Positions 44,068-52,330 of a stretch of 64,000 nt of DNA are shown here, piece by piece; within the stretch, counting starts at the first letter, position 1; each line of letters begins with the position of its first letter. A program made the translations under genes and the position numbers. The DNA lies in assembly GCF_001430825.1 (NCBI RefSeq), contig NZ_CP010535.1:724501-788500 (forward strand), written 5' to 3'. Below the pieces are notes generated by a model. That model ran no database searches and was not told where the DNA came from. It saw only the letters and a list, made by a program, of their open reading frames with translations. This stretch comes from Sediminicola sp. YIK13 (GTDB lineage: Bacteria > Bacteroidota > Bacteroidia > Flavobacteriales > Flavobacteriaceae).

Positions 44068-45168
44068 ATGAAGTGTAAATGTACATTGTGCCTAATCTTT
44101 ATAGCGTTATTTTTAAGTTGCAAAGAGGATCCTAAGCCTAAACTTCAGGAATCACCTATTTCCAAGAGCCCTATTTTAACTTTATCTGAGGCCAATATGC
44201 TGGCAGAACTGCCTTTGACTTGTTTAGAGGTCGAATACCCGAATAAACTTGGGCAAACCTTGAACGATTCAACGCATTTGAGAAGTCCAAAATCTTTACA
44301 TCCCGCTTTCTTTGGGTGTTTTGACTGGCATTCGTCCGTGCACGGACATTGGTCCCTTGTTTCTTTGCTAAAACAATTTCCAGACCTTGGAAAGGCAGGG
44401 GTTATTCGTGAAAAACTAACGGAATCGTTATCGCAAGAAAACATAGCACAAGAAATGGCCTATTTTGAGATGACTGGGAACATTTCTTTTGAACGCACCT
44501 ATGGTTGGGCCTGGGTATTGAAACTTTCGGAAGAATTACATACTTGGGACGATCCCATGGCAAAGGAATTGGAATATAACCTGGAGCCACTTACGAGATT
44601 CATTGTAGCATCTTATGAATCCTTTTTGCCAAAATTAATTTATCCTATTAGAGTAGGTGAGCATTCCAATACAGCTTTTGGACTTTCCCTCGCTTGGGAC
44701 TATGCAGTTGCTGTCAATGATGTGTTATTGATGAAATCGATCAAAGATGCTGTAGACCGCTTTTATACTAATGATAAGGGCTGTCCCATGGAGTGGGAAC
44801 CAAGTGGATACGATTTCCTTTCCCCTTGCCTGGAGGAAATTAATTTGGTGCGCAAAGTGTATGCCAAGGAAGCCTTCAAGAAATGGTTGGATACTTTTAT
44901 GCCTCAGTTAAAAGACCCTGATTTTTGGTTGGAACCGGGTAAAGTAGCAGATAGGACCGACGGGAAACTGGTGCATTTGGATGGACTTAATTTTAGCAGG
45001 GCTTGGTGTTTATATGGAATTGCCGAAACACTGCCCGAATATGAACATTTAAAAAATATAGCAAATACCCATATCAACTATTCCCTGCCCAAAATAGTGG
45101 ACGATAATTATGAGGGTACACATTGGTTGGGAACTTTTGCCCTGTACTCATTAAATAAAACCAAGTAA
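44068..45168 (+). CDS. DUF2891 family lipoprotein
   Basis: 366-residue protein of the DUF2891 family, function unknown. The signal peptide ends in LFLSC with Cys18, so it is a lipoprotein of the periplasm or outer membrane, unlike cytosolic members. Conserved aromatic and His-rich stretches HPAFFGCFDWHSSVHGHW (about 78-95), RVGEHSNTAFGLSLAW (about 196-211) and DGLNFSRAW look like a catalytic cleft of an alpha-helical, all-helix toroid-like fold (inferred). It is the first gene of a five-gene run: one base separates it from the Nramp-like gene, then pxpA-pxpB-pxpC. That places it in 5-oxoproline use, perhaps releasing or handling the substrate outside the inner membrane. Confidence 0.82.
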   Translation: MKCKCTLCLIFIALFLSCKEDPKPKLQESPISKSPILTLSEANMLAELPLTCLEVEYPNKLGQTLNDSTHLRSPKSLHPAFFGCFDWHSSVHGHWSLVSLLKQFPDLGKAGVIREKLTESLSQENIAQEMAYFEMTGNISFERTYGWAWVLKLSEELHTWDDPMAKELEYNLEPLTRFIVASYESFLPKLIYPIRVGEHSNTAFGLSLAWDYAVAVNDVLLMKSIKDAVDRFYTNDKGCPMEWEPSGYDFLSPCLEEINLVRKVYAKEAFKKWLDTFMPQLKDPDFWLEPGKVADRTDGKLVHLDGLNFSRAWCLYGIAETLPEYEHLKNIANTHINYSLPKIVDDNYEGTHWLGTFALYSLNKTK

Positions 45169-45169
45169 T

Positions 45170-46363
45170 ATGTTTAAAAAAATTGGTCCAGGTGTTTTGG
45201 TTGCCGCAGCATTTATTGGTCCGGGTACGGTTACAGCTTGCACGTTGGCAGGGGTGCAATTTGGTTTTACCTTGTTATGGGCCATGTTACTTTCCGTAAT
45301 AGCCACCATTGTACTTCAGGAAATGTCGGCCAGATTGGGAATTATTACCCAAAAAGGCCTTGCGGACGTCATTAAAGAACAAATACAAATACCATTATTT
45401 CGAAATTTGGTTATCGGGATAATCTTGGGGGCCATTGTCATTGGAAACACCGCTTACGAAGGAGGGAATATAGGTGGGGCCACCTTAGGGTTAGAAGCTA
45501 TTTTTGGAAGGGAATACGTCACCTTCTATCCCTTTATCATAGGGGCTATTGCATTTTCAATTCTGTATTTGGGAAATTATAAAATGTTGGAAAAGGTTTT
45601 GGTCACCTTGGTCATCGTGATGAGCCTTTCCTTTTTATTGACCGCAATCATCACCAAACCCAATATTCTTGAGGTCTTCCAGGGTATGCTTGTACCCACT
45701 ATGCCAGAGAATAGTATATTTACCGTAATAGCGTTGGTAGGGACCACCGTAGTCCCGTATAATCTTTTTTTGCATGCTTCGTTGGTCAGTGAAAAATGGA
45801 AAACCAAGGAAGATTTGAAAACAGCCAGAAAGGATACCTTTATATCAATTACTTTGGGAGGAATGGTATCCATGGCCATTATCATAGCAGCTACTACTAT
45901 TCCCAAAGGCGATATTTCTTCTGTTTTGGATTTGGCAAAAGGTTTGGAGCCATTGTATGGCAACGGGGCCAGGTATTTTATGGGAATAGGCTTGTTTGCT
46001 GCCGGTATTACTTCGGCAATTACCGCACCCTTGGCAGCAGCTTATGTGGTGAATAGCTGTTTTGGATGGAAAGCTGGCTTAAAAGACCTAAAATTTAAAC
46101 TGGTGTGGATGACCATAATAATTTTAGGCGTCCTTTCATTGACCTTCGGTATTACCCCGATAGAAATTATACAATTCGCACAGGTAACCAATGGACTTTT
46201 ATTACCTGTAATAGCCATCTTTTTAGTGTGGGTGGCCAATAAGGTAGCCATCATGGGATCCTACAAAAATTCAACTGCACAAAATGTACTTGCTATTTTT
46301 ATAATTTTATTGGTTATACTTTTGGGAATGAAAAGTATTTTGAAGGTAGCTGGACTTTTTTAG
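45170..46363 (+). CDS. Divergent Nramp-family transporter of the pxp operon (YcsG-like)
   Basis: 397-residue inner-membrane carrier of the Nramp fold, about eleven helices. In canonical Nramp the metal is held by TM1 D-P-G-N and TM6 A-x-x-M-P-H. Here TM1 reads GPGT (17-20) and TM6 reads TTVVPY (192-197), so Asp, Asn and Met ligands and the His are all replaced; Mn2+/Fe2+ transport is unlikely. It sits one base after the DUF2891 gene and abuts pxpA with no spacer. B. subtilis has an Nramp-family gene, ycsG, next to pxpA (ycsF), which supports a conserved link. I infer uptake of 5-oxoproline or another organic substrate; standard annotation would call it a divalent metal transporter. Confidence 0.8.
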   Translation: MFKKIGPGVLVAAAFIGPGTVTACTLAGVQFGFTLLWAMLLSVIATIVLQEMSARLGIITQKGLADVIKEQIQIPLFRNLVIGIILGAIVIGNTAYEGGNIGGATLGLEAIFGREYVTFYPFIIGAIAFSILYLGNYKMLEKVLVTLVIVMSLSFLLTAIITKPNILEVFQGMLVPTMPENSIFTVIALVGTTVVPYNLFLHASLVSEKWKTKEDLKTARKDTFISITLGGMVSMAIIIAATTIPKGDISSVLDLAKGLEPLYGNGARYFMGIGLFAAGITSAITAPLAAAYVVNSCFGWKAGLKDLKFKLVWMTIIILGVLSLTFGITPIEIIQFAQVTNGLLLPVIAIFLVWVANKVAIMGSYKNSTAQNVLAIFIILLVILLGMKSILKVAGLF

Positions 46364-47107
46364 ATGGAAATGAAATTTATAGATATCAATTGTGACGTTG
46401 GGGAAGGAATAGGAAACGAAGAAGCTCTGTTTCCTTTTATAACCTCATGTAATATAGCATGTGGTGGTCATGCTGGGAATGAGCAGATCATGAATGAAAT
46501 AGTGGTTTTAGCAAAAAAGCACCAAGTGAAAATTGGGGCCCACCCCTCGTATCCCGACAAAGATAATTTTGGACGAGTATCCATGTCCATACCTATTGAA
46601 GCTTTAAAAAGCTCCATTAGAGAACAAGTAACTGCCTTGGTTTCTATTTTGGAAACCCAAGGGTTGCACTTGCATCACATAAAAGCGCATGGGGCCTTAT
46701 ATAATGATATCGCCAAGGACAGAGCTTTGGCTTCTTTTTTCCTTGAAGCCGTAGAGCCGTTTAAGGAAGGGGTTTACCTATATGTGCCCTTTGAATCTGT
46801 TTTAGAGGAGGAAGCATTAAAGCGTGACTTTAAGACAATGGTGGAGGCATTTGGAGACCGAAATTATAATCCAGACCTTACATTGGTTTCAAGAAATTCC
46901 CCCAATGCTATTATCCAAGATCCCAAGGAAGTCTTGGATCATATTACGGAAATGGTTAAAAATAAAAGGGTTAAGACCTTGGAAGGGATAGCTCAAAATA
47001 TTACAGCAGAAACCTATTGTATTCATGGAGATACCCCATCAGCATTACAAATATTAACGTATCTTTCAGAAGAATTGCCCAAACAACAGATCTATTTAAA
47101 AAAGTGA
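46364..47107 (+). CDS. pxpA: 5-oxoprolinase subunit PxpA (LamB/YcsF)
   Basis: 247-residue LamB/YcsF-family protein, one of three subunits of the ATP-dependent prokaryotic 5-oxoprolinase that opens pyroglutamate to glutamate. The N-terminus DINCDVGEGIGNEEAL and SCNIACGGHAGN (about 28-39), then GAHPSYPD and HIKAHGALYND are the conserved metal/active-site loops of this TIM-barrel-like family. ATG follows the Nramp-like stop directly. Stop overlaps pxpB by GTGA. Confidence 0.94.
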   Translation: MEMKFIDINCDVGEGIGNEEALFPFITSCNIACGGHAGNEQIMNEIVVLAKKHQVKIGAHPSYPDKDNFGRVSMSIPIEALKSSIREQVTALVSILETQGLHLHHIKAHGALYNDIAKDRALASFFLEAVEPFKEGVYLYVPFESVLEEEALKRDFKTMVEAFGDRNYNPDLTLVSRNSPNAIIQDPKEVLDHITEMVKNKRVKTLEGIAQNITAETYCIHGDTPSALQILTYLSEELPKQQIYLKK

Positions 47108-47841
47108 GCCCTTATATAATTTCTATTCGCCCTTTTGGGGATTTTGCCGTACTCGTTGAGTGGCCCAATATAGTTGAAGAGCAAATCTTGAACGATATCC
47201 TTGATTTTATTCACCATTTAAAAACCAATCACCTTAATGAAAAGGAATGGGAAATGGTCCCAGCCTATAATTCCCTGGCTCTTATTCATCGAGCAGGAAA
47301 AATAGAATATAAGACCTTCAGTAAAGAACTAAAAGAATGGTATTCCCAAAAATCAGGGGACTATGCAATAGAAAAATACCTTTGGGAACTACCAGTTTGT
47401 TATGAAGGGGATTTTGCGGTTGATTTGATGGAGGTAGCCGAAAAATTGGGCATGTCTCCGAAGGAAATCATTTCCTTGCATACAAAACATATTTACACGG
47501 TTTATGGCATTGGTTTTCTCCCAGGATTTATGTATTTGGGAGGATTGCCCCAATCCTTGGAAATTGTCAGAAGAGAAACCCCTAGGTTAAAAGTGGAACA
47601 AGGATCAGTTGGGCTCGCCGGAAAACAGACAGGGATTTATCCTCAAGAATCACCGGGAGGCTGGAACATTATCGGGAATTGTCCCGTTCCCTTGTTCAAT
47701 AAGGATAATGAAAACCCTTGTTTTGTAAATGTTGGGGATAAAATTAAATTTTATTCCATCACCAAGGGAGAGCATGACCTGCTAAAATTACAAGGAGAAG
47801 TGGGAATTTATAAATTGAAAAAAACTAAGGTGGATGCTTAA
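47104..47841 (+). CDS. pxpB: 5-oxoprolinase subunit PxpB (KipI family)
   Basis: 245-residue subunit of 5-oxoprolinase; PxpB with PxpC activates 5-oxoproline by phosphorylation. The family core VYGIGFLPGFMYLGGLP (about 135-151) and PRLKVEQGSVGLAGKQTGIYPQESPGGWNIIG are clear. I use the GTG at 47104, which overlaps the pxpA stop as GTGA and gives the usual VSPYIISIRPFGD start; an earlier ATG at 47017 in the same frame would add 29 residues inside pxpA that match nothing. Stop overlaps pxpC by 8 bases. In B. subtilis the homologue KipI also inhibits the sporulation kinase KinA; no such partner is expected here. Confidence 0.93.
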   Translation: MSPYIISIRPFGDFAVLVEWPNIVEEQILNDILDFIHHLKTNHLNEKEWEMVPAYNSLALIHRAGKIEYKTFSKELKEWYSQKSGDYAIEKYLWELPVCYEGDFAVDLMEVAEKLGMSPKEIISLHTKHIYTVYGIGFLPGFMYLGGLPQSLEIVRRETPRLKVEQGSVGLAGKQTGIYPQESPGGWNIIGNCPVPLFNKDNENPCFVNVGDKIKFYSITKGEHDLLKLQGEVGIYKLKKTKVDA

Positions 47842-48673
47842 GGTTATAAAGTCTGGTTTTTTTACAACAGTACAGGATACTGGCAGGTTCAACTATAGGA
47901 ACAAAGGGGTGCCCATTAGTGGGGTCATGGACTCTTTTTCCTATGCCATTGTAAATATGCTGTTGGAGAATGATAAAAAGGCGGCAGTATTGGAAATTAC
48001 CATGACCGGCCCAACATTGGAATTTGAGTTGGACACCTACATTGTTGCTGGGGGGGCAGAATTACCTATGAGCTTGAATGGCCAAACCATAAAAAATTTC
48101 AAGGTTCATAAGATTCAGGCTGGGGATATTGTTTCCTTTGGGAAACTGGACCATGGAATGAGGTCTTATTTGGCAATAAAAGAAGGTTTTAAAACACCTA
48201 TTGTTCTTGGTAGCCGTTCCTACTATAAACCCTTGACCAAATCTTCTCGTATAAAGGAATATGATCAGTTACCATACGATGAATGCAAAAACTTTACCCC
48301 TAAATTACAAGAATTAAAAACACATTCTCTCCTTAAAGAAACAGTATTGGAGGTTTTTGAAGGACCAGAATACAGGTTGTTGACAGAGCAACAAAAGAAG
48401 ACTTTGTTTGGGAATGATTTTACCGTTGCCAAAGAAAATAACCGAATGGCCTATCAGCTAAACGAAACCATAGATGGGCACGGAATCTCAATGCTTACAT
48501 CAGCAACCCTTCCCGGAACAGTACAGCTGACCCCTTCCGGAAAAGTGATCATTTTGATGAAAGACGGTCAAACTACTGGAGGGTATCCTCGAATTTTACA
48601 GCTTTCAGAAAAATCTATTTCCATACTTGCACAAAAACGATATTTGGATGAGTTATCCTTTCAACTGATATAA
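47834..48673 (+). CDS. pxpC: 5-oxoprolinase subunit PxpC (biotin-dependent carboxyltransferase-like)
   Basis: 279-residue third subunit of 5-oxoprolinase (KipA family; related to the carboxyltransferase part of urea amidolyase). Start MLKVIKSGFFTTVQDTGRFNYRNKGVPISGVMDSF is the family signature; GGAELPMSLNG, ATLPGTVQLTPSGKVIILMKDGQTTGGYPRI near the end are conserved. Overlaps pxpB by 8 bases. Last gene of the run; no clear terminator follows in the 110-base gap to the convergent aldehyde dehydrogenase gene. Confidence 0.93.
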   Translation: MLKVIKSGFFTTVQDTGRFNYRNKGVPISGVMDSFSYAIVNMLLENDKKAAVLEITMTGPTLEFELDTYIVAGGAELPMSLNGQTIKNFKVHKIQAGDIVSFGKLDHGMRSYLAIKEGFKTPIVLGSRSYYKPLTKSSRIKEYDQLPYDECKNFTPKLQELKTHSLLKETVLEVFEGPEYRLLTEQQKKTLFGNDFTVAKENNRMAYQLNETIDGHGISMLTSATLPGTVQLTPSGKVIILMKDGQTTGGYPRILQLSEKSISILAQKRYLDELSFQLI

Positions 48674-48783
48674 TCCTATAAACAATAGTGGAATTCCTTG
48701 AACAGATCTATACGTTAATATTTGTATATCTCGAAGTTTTCAAAGGTACCTGATCAAAACCATAAATTCTTAAAAAAGCTCTT

Positions 48784-50163
48784 CTACAGCAGATTCTTTA
48801 ATTTTTTGGCAAATTTGATGGGCAATGAATAAGGGGGGTACCTAAAAGGAACATCCAACCAGGTTGCCCTATGCACAATGGGTTTGTGATGTGTGAAGAG
48901 TTCAAAGGTGGTTTTTCCATGGTAGGCCCCTATACCACTGCCACCAACGCCACCAAACGGTAACTTCTTATTGGCCACTTGTATGATCGTATCATTTATT
49001 GCACCCCCTCCAAAACTATATTTTCGGATAATCTTATTTTGAAATGTTTTGTTGTTCGAAAAAACATAGGTAGCCAATGGCTTGCCGTACTTATTTACCA
49101 CCTTATGGATATCATCTTCAGTTTCATAGGAGAGAATGGGTAGGATGGGCCCAAATATTTCTCCATACATCAATTTGCTGTCCAAGTGTGGCTCGTCAAC
49201 CAAAGTAATGGAGATGTAATTATCCTTCGAATCTGTTTCACCTCCGAAGAGAATAGTTTCCCCAACAAGCATATCCTTTAGATTATTGAAATGGGCAGCG
49301 CTTACCGTTCGGGCATAATCTGAAGAGTTTTTTAAATTTTTTCCGTATGCAGCCTCGATCATTTTGACTAAAGATTGTATAAACGCCTCTTTAATTGATT
49401 TATGGACCAAAATATAATCCGGGGCTATGCAGGTTTGCCCGGCATTTAAAAACTTTCCCCAGCAAATTCTTTTTGCCGCAAGGTCCAATGAACCTGTCTC
49501 ATCAACAATACAAGGGTTTTTGCCTCCTAGTTCCAAAGTAACGGGAGTCAGATGTTTGGCCGCGCTTTCATATACAATTTGTCCGACCCGGGTGCTTCCC
49601 GTAAAAAAGATATAATCCCACCTTTCTTTTAAAAGATCTTGGGATGCCTCAACACCACCTTCAATGACCGTCACATGTTCTTTTGCAAAAACAGCAGTTA
49701 TAATATTCTGAATGATTTTTGAGGTGTTAGGGGTTACTTCGGACGGTTTTAGCACCACAGTATTCCCTGCGGCCACAGCTCCTACCAATGGCAAAAGGGC
49801 CAACTGAAAAGGGTAGTTCCAAGGAGCAATGATGAGGACGGAACCATAGGGTTCCTTGTATATTTTATCGGTGGAAGGGAAGTTCAACCACGAAGAGGAA
49901 ACACTTTTTGGTCGTGCCCAAGAATTTAGTTTTTTTAATACCAATTTTAATTCTGCCAAAACAAATTGCGTTTCGGTGGCCAGCGTTTCAAAATGGGGTT
50001 TTTTAAAATCAGCATAAATAGCATCGCAAATAGCATCTTCACGTTCTATAATCTCTTTTTGGAGTCTTTCCAGTGCTTCTCTTCTAAAAGTAAGATCTTT
50101 GGTTTCCTGGGTTAGAAAAAAATTACGTTGTGCTTGTACGTTTTTAGAAATTGTAGTGTTCAT
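48784..50163 (-). CDS. Class 3 aldehyde dehydrogenase
   Basis: 459-residue NAD(P)+-dependent aldehyde dehydrogenase of the short class 3 type (fatty/aromatic aldehyde). Catalytic Cys245 in NAGQTCIAPDY, general base Glu211 in TLELGGKNP, cofactor loop FTGSTRVG (187-194) and the WNYPFQL motif (115-121). The C-terminus is basic and hydrophobic (PFRYPPYSLPIKFAKKLKNLL), which in related fatty aldehyde dehydrogenases associates with membranes. Single gene; substrate not identifiable. It converges on pxpC. Confidence 0.9.
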   Translation of the reverse strand: MNTTISKNVQAQRNFFLTQETKDLTFRREALERLQKEIIEREDAICDAIYADFKKPHFETLATETQFVLAELKLVLKKLNSWARPKSVSSSWLNFPSTDKIYKEPYGSVLIIAPWNYPFQLALLPLVGAVAAGNTVVLKPSEVTPNTSKIIQNIITAVFAKEHVTVIEGGVEASQDLLKERWDYIFFTGSTRVGQIVYESAAKHLTPVTLELGGKNPCIVDETGSLDLAAKRICWGKFLNAGQTCIAPDYILVHKSIKEAFIQSLVKMIEAAYGKNLKNSSDYARTVSAAHFNNLKDMLVGETILFGGETDSKDNYISITLVDEPHLDSKLMYGEIFGPILPILSYETEDDIHKVVNKYGKPLATYVFSNNKTFQNKIIRKYSFGGGAINDTIIQVANKKLPFGGVGGSGIGAYHGKTTFELFTHHKPIVHRATWLDVPFRYPPYSLPIKFAKKLKNLL

Positions 50164-50334
50164 ATCAAAATTTAATAAAACTTAGGGCCTTATCTTGTAC
50201 AGATAAAAATAGCATTACAAGCTAATCAAAAAAATCAATTCCAAGCAGAACAGCAAGGGCTGTATTGTTTCAATTTATACATCATATCTAATGTAATGGC
50301 CTTATTTTGTATAATCTACAATAGTAAGTGTATA

Positions 50335-50379
50335 ATGAAATTGTTGGATATGATAAGAATTACTATATTAACAATTTGA
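50335..50379 (+). promoter_or_regulatory. Possible ilv leader peptide frame
   Basis: A 14-codon frame, MKLLDMIRITILTI, with four Ile and three Leu codons, 140 bases before ilvD. Branched-chain-rich leader peptides control ilv operons by attenuation in other bacteria. No strong downstream terminator/antiterminator pair is visible, and AT-rich DNA easily yields Ile and Leu codons. Confidence 0.2.
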
Positions 50380-50442
50380 TAATCAAGATATTAACTCCTT
50401 TATGGGGTAGTTGGATTTGAACCGATGAACTTTGTTAAAAGT

Positions 50443-50469
50443 TTGGGGTATATGAAACATTTATCTTTG
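50443..50469 (+). promoter_or_regulatory. Candidate ilvD promoter
   Basis: TATCTTTG (50462-50469) matches TAnnTTTG exactly and TTG (50443-50445) lies 16 bases upstream, near the accepted 17-23 spacing for flavobacterial promoters. The implied start near 50476 leaves a leader of about 43 bases. Confidence 0.45.
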
Positions 50470-50518
50470 AATGATAGAAGATTTACAAAAGAATTTAAGA
50501 ATAGCAATATAAAGTTTA

Positions 50519-52195
50519 ATGGAGCTCAACAAATACAGTAAGAACGTAACACAAGATCCTACCCAACCTGCTGCCCAAGCCATGTTACACGCCATCGGTC
50601 TTACCGATGCCGACCTGGCGAAACCACTTATCGGAATTGGAAGTACAGGATATGAGGGAAATCCTTGTAACATGCATTTAAATGATTTGTCCAAACATGT
50701 AAAAGACGGTGTAAATGCAGGGGGTGCTGTTGGCTTAATATTCAATACCATTGGCGTAAGTGATGGTATCTCCATGGGAACCTATGGGATGCGTTATTCT
50801 TTGCCTTCAAGAGATATTATTGCAGATTCCATGGAAACTGTAGTACAGGCTATGAACTATGATGGTTTGGTAACCGTAGTTGGCTGTGATAAAAATATGC
50901 CAGGAGCACTAATGGCAATGATAAGGCTTGATAGACCTTCTCTATTGGTTTATGGGGGTACTATCGCATCGGGCTGTCTCAATGGAAAAAAATTAGATGT
51001 CGTTTCTGCTTTTGAAGCTTGGGGGGAAAAGGTTGCAGGCACCATGAATGAAGAAGACTATAAAAGTGTCATCCACAATGCCTGTCCTGGTGCTGGAGCC
51101 TGTGGTGGAATGTATACTGCAAATACCATGGCCTCTGCCATAGAGGCATTGGGAATGGCCATGCCCTATAACTCTTCCAATCCGGCAACCGGAAAAGAGA
51201 AGAAGGATGACTGTGTCAATTCAGGGAAGGCCTTACAGAATTTATTGGAAAAGGATATTAAGCCCAGTGATATTATCACAAGGAAGTCTTTCGAGAATGC
51301 GATCCGTTTGGTTACTGTTCTTGGGGGATCCACGAATGCGGTACTACACTTTTTGGCAATAGCCAAGGCCGCAGAGATAGAATTTACGTTGGACGATTTC
51401 CAAAAAATTAGTGATACCACACCATTTTTGGCCGATCTAAAGCCAAGTGGAAAGTATTTAATGGAAGATGTGCACAGGGTAGGTGGTACCCCGGCAGTAA
51501 TGAAGTTTATGCTTGAAAATGGGATGCTACATGGCGATTGCTTAACCGTCACTGGGAAAACAGTGGCTGAAAATCTCGCGGAAGTACCAAGCCTGTCAGA
51601 TGGTCAAGATGTGGTAAGGCCATTGGATAACCCAATTAAGGCAACAGGACATATCCGAATATTGTACGGCAACCTTGCAGAAGAAGGATCCGTTGCAAAA
51701 ATAACTGGGAAAGAAGGAGTATATTTTTCTGGCCCGGCCAAAGTATATGATGGCGAATTTTTGGCCAATGATGGAATACGAAAGGGAGAGGTGAAAAAAG
51801 GAAATGTTGTGGTTATCCGTTACGAGGGACCAAAAGGTGGACCAGGAATGCCAGAGATGTTGAAGCCTACAGCGGCCATTATGGGCGTTGGTCTTGGGAA
51901 GGATGTTGCTTTGATCACGGACGGTAGATTTTCAGGTGGTACCCATGGTTTTGTTGTGGGACACGTGGCACCGGAGGCGCAAGATGGAGGAACTATTGGC
52001 CTTTTGGAAGATGGGGATATCGTTACCATTGATGCTGAAAAGAATAGTATTAGTGTAGACCTATCGGATGATGAAATCCAAGCCAGAAAGGCAAAATGGC
52101 AACAACCACCTTTAAAAGTGAGTAAAGGAAGTTTATACAAATATGCAAAAATGGTTTCATCTGCCTCCCAAGGTTGTGTTACCGACGAATTTTAA
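50519..52195 (+). CDS. ilvD: Dihydroxy-acid dehydratase
   Basis: 558-residue iron-sulfur enzyme making the 2-keto acids of valine and isoleucine from their dihydroxy precursors. Cluster ligands fit Cys50 (GNPCN), Cys123 (GCDKNMPG) and Cys195 ([17 protein letters not shown]). The C-terminal swivelling domain has [22 protein letters not shown]. Full length for the family. First gene of the ilvD-B-N-C-A order; 135 bases separate it from ilvB. Confidence 0.95.
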   Translation: MELNKYSKNVTQDPTQPAAQAMLHAIGLTDADLAKPLIGIGSTGYEGNPCNMHLNDLSKHVKDGVNAGGAVGLIFNTIGVSDGISMGTYGMRYSLPSRDIIADSMETVVQAMNYDGLVTVVGCDKNMPGALMAMIRLDRPSLLVYGGTIASGCLNGKKLDVVSAFEAWGEKVAGTMNEEDYKSVIHNACPGAGACGGMYTANTMASAIEALGMAMPYNSSNPATGKEKKDDCVNSGKALQNLLEKDIKPSDIITRKSFENAIRLVTVLGGSTNAVLHFLAIAKAAEIEFTLDDFQKISDTTPFLADLKPSGKYLMEDVHRVGGTPAVMKFMLENGMLHGDCLTVTGKTVAENLAEVPSLSDGQDVVRPLDNPIKATGHIRILYGNLAEEGSVAKITGKEGVYFSGPAKVYDGEFLANDGIRKGEVKKGNVVVIRYEGPKGGPGMPEMLKPTAAIMGVGLGKDVALITDGRFSGGTHGFVVGHVAPEAQDGGTIGLLEDGDIVTIDAEKNSISVDLSDDEIQARKAKWQQPPLKVSKGSLYKYAKMVSSASQGCVTDEF

Positions 52196-52290
52196 AAAGG
52201 ATCACTCCTATATTATGCAGTATATGGCATTCAAAGGGATGTTGGGTTCTGTAAAATGGATTTGAGAAAATAGTGTTTAATTAATAACGC

Positions 52291-52327
52291 CCTTGACCCC
52301 TCAGCTGAAAAGAGGGATGGGATAAGG
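52291..52327 (+). promoter_or_regulatory. Hairpin overlapping the ilvB translation-start region
   Basis: Nested arms CCTT/AAGG (52291-52294 with 52324-52327) and CCCTC/GAGGG (52298-52302 with 52312-52316) end three bases before the ilvB ATG, so the structure could hide the start region or act as an attenuator. No T run follows. Confidence 0.35.
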
Positions 52328-52330
52328 CCT

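Larger units (their letters stand above)
50164..50518. other. Divergent gap upstream of ilvD
   Basis: 355 AT-rich bases between the aldehyde dehydrogenase and ilvD starts. Contents: a short Ile/Leu-rich frame (50335-50379), an AT hairpin AACTTT/AAAGTT at 50429-50444, and a candidate ilvD promoter (50443-50469). GGATTTGAACC near 50413 recalls a tRNA T-arm but has no matching stem. No T-box or riboswitch pattern is visible. Confidence 0.5.

Noticed and set aside
45170-46363. Calling the Nramp-family gene a manganese transporter mntH
   Set aside because: The metal-binding D-P-G-N and M-P-H residues are missing and the gene is inside a pxp run, so the symbol would mislead.
50408-50440. tRNA-like T-arm sequence (GGATTTGAACC) upstream of ilvD
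   Set aside because: The flanking bases do not form a T stem or acceptor stem, so it is not a tRNA or a clear fragment of one.
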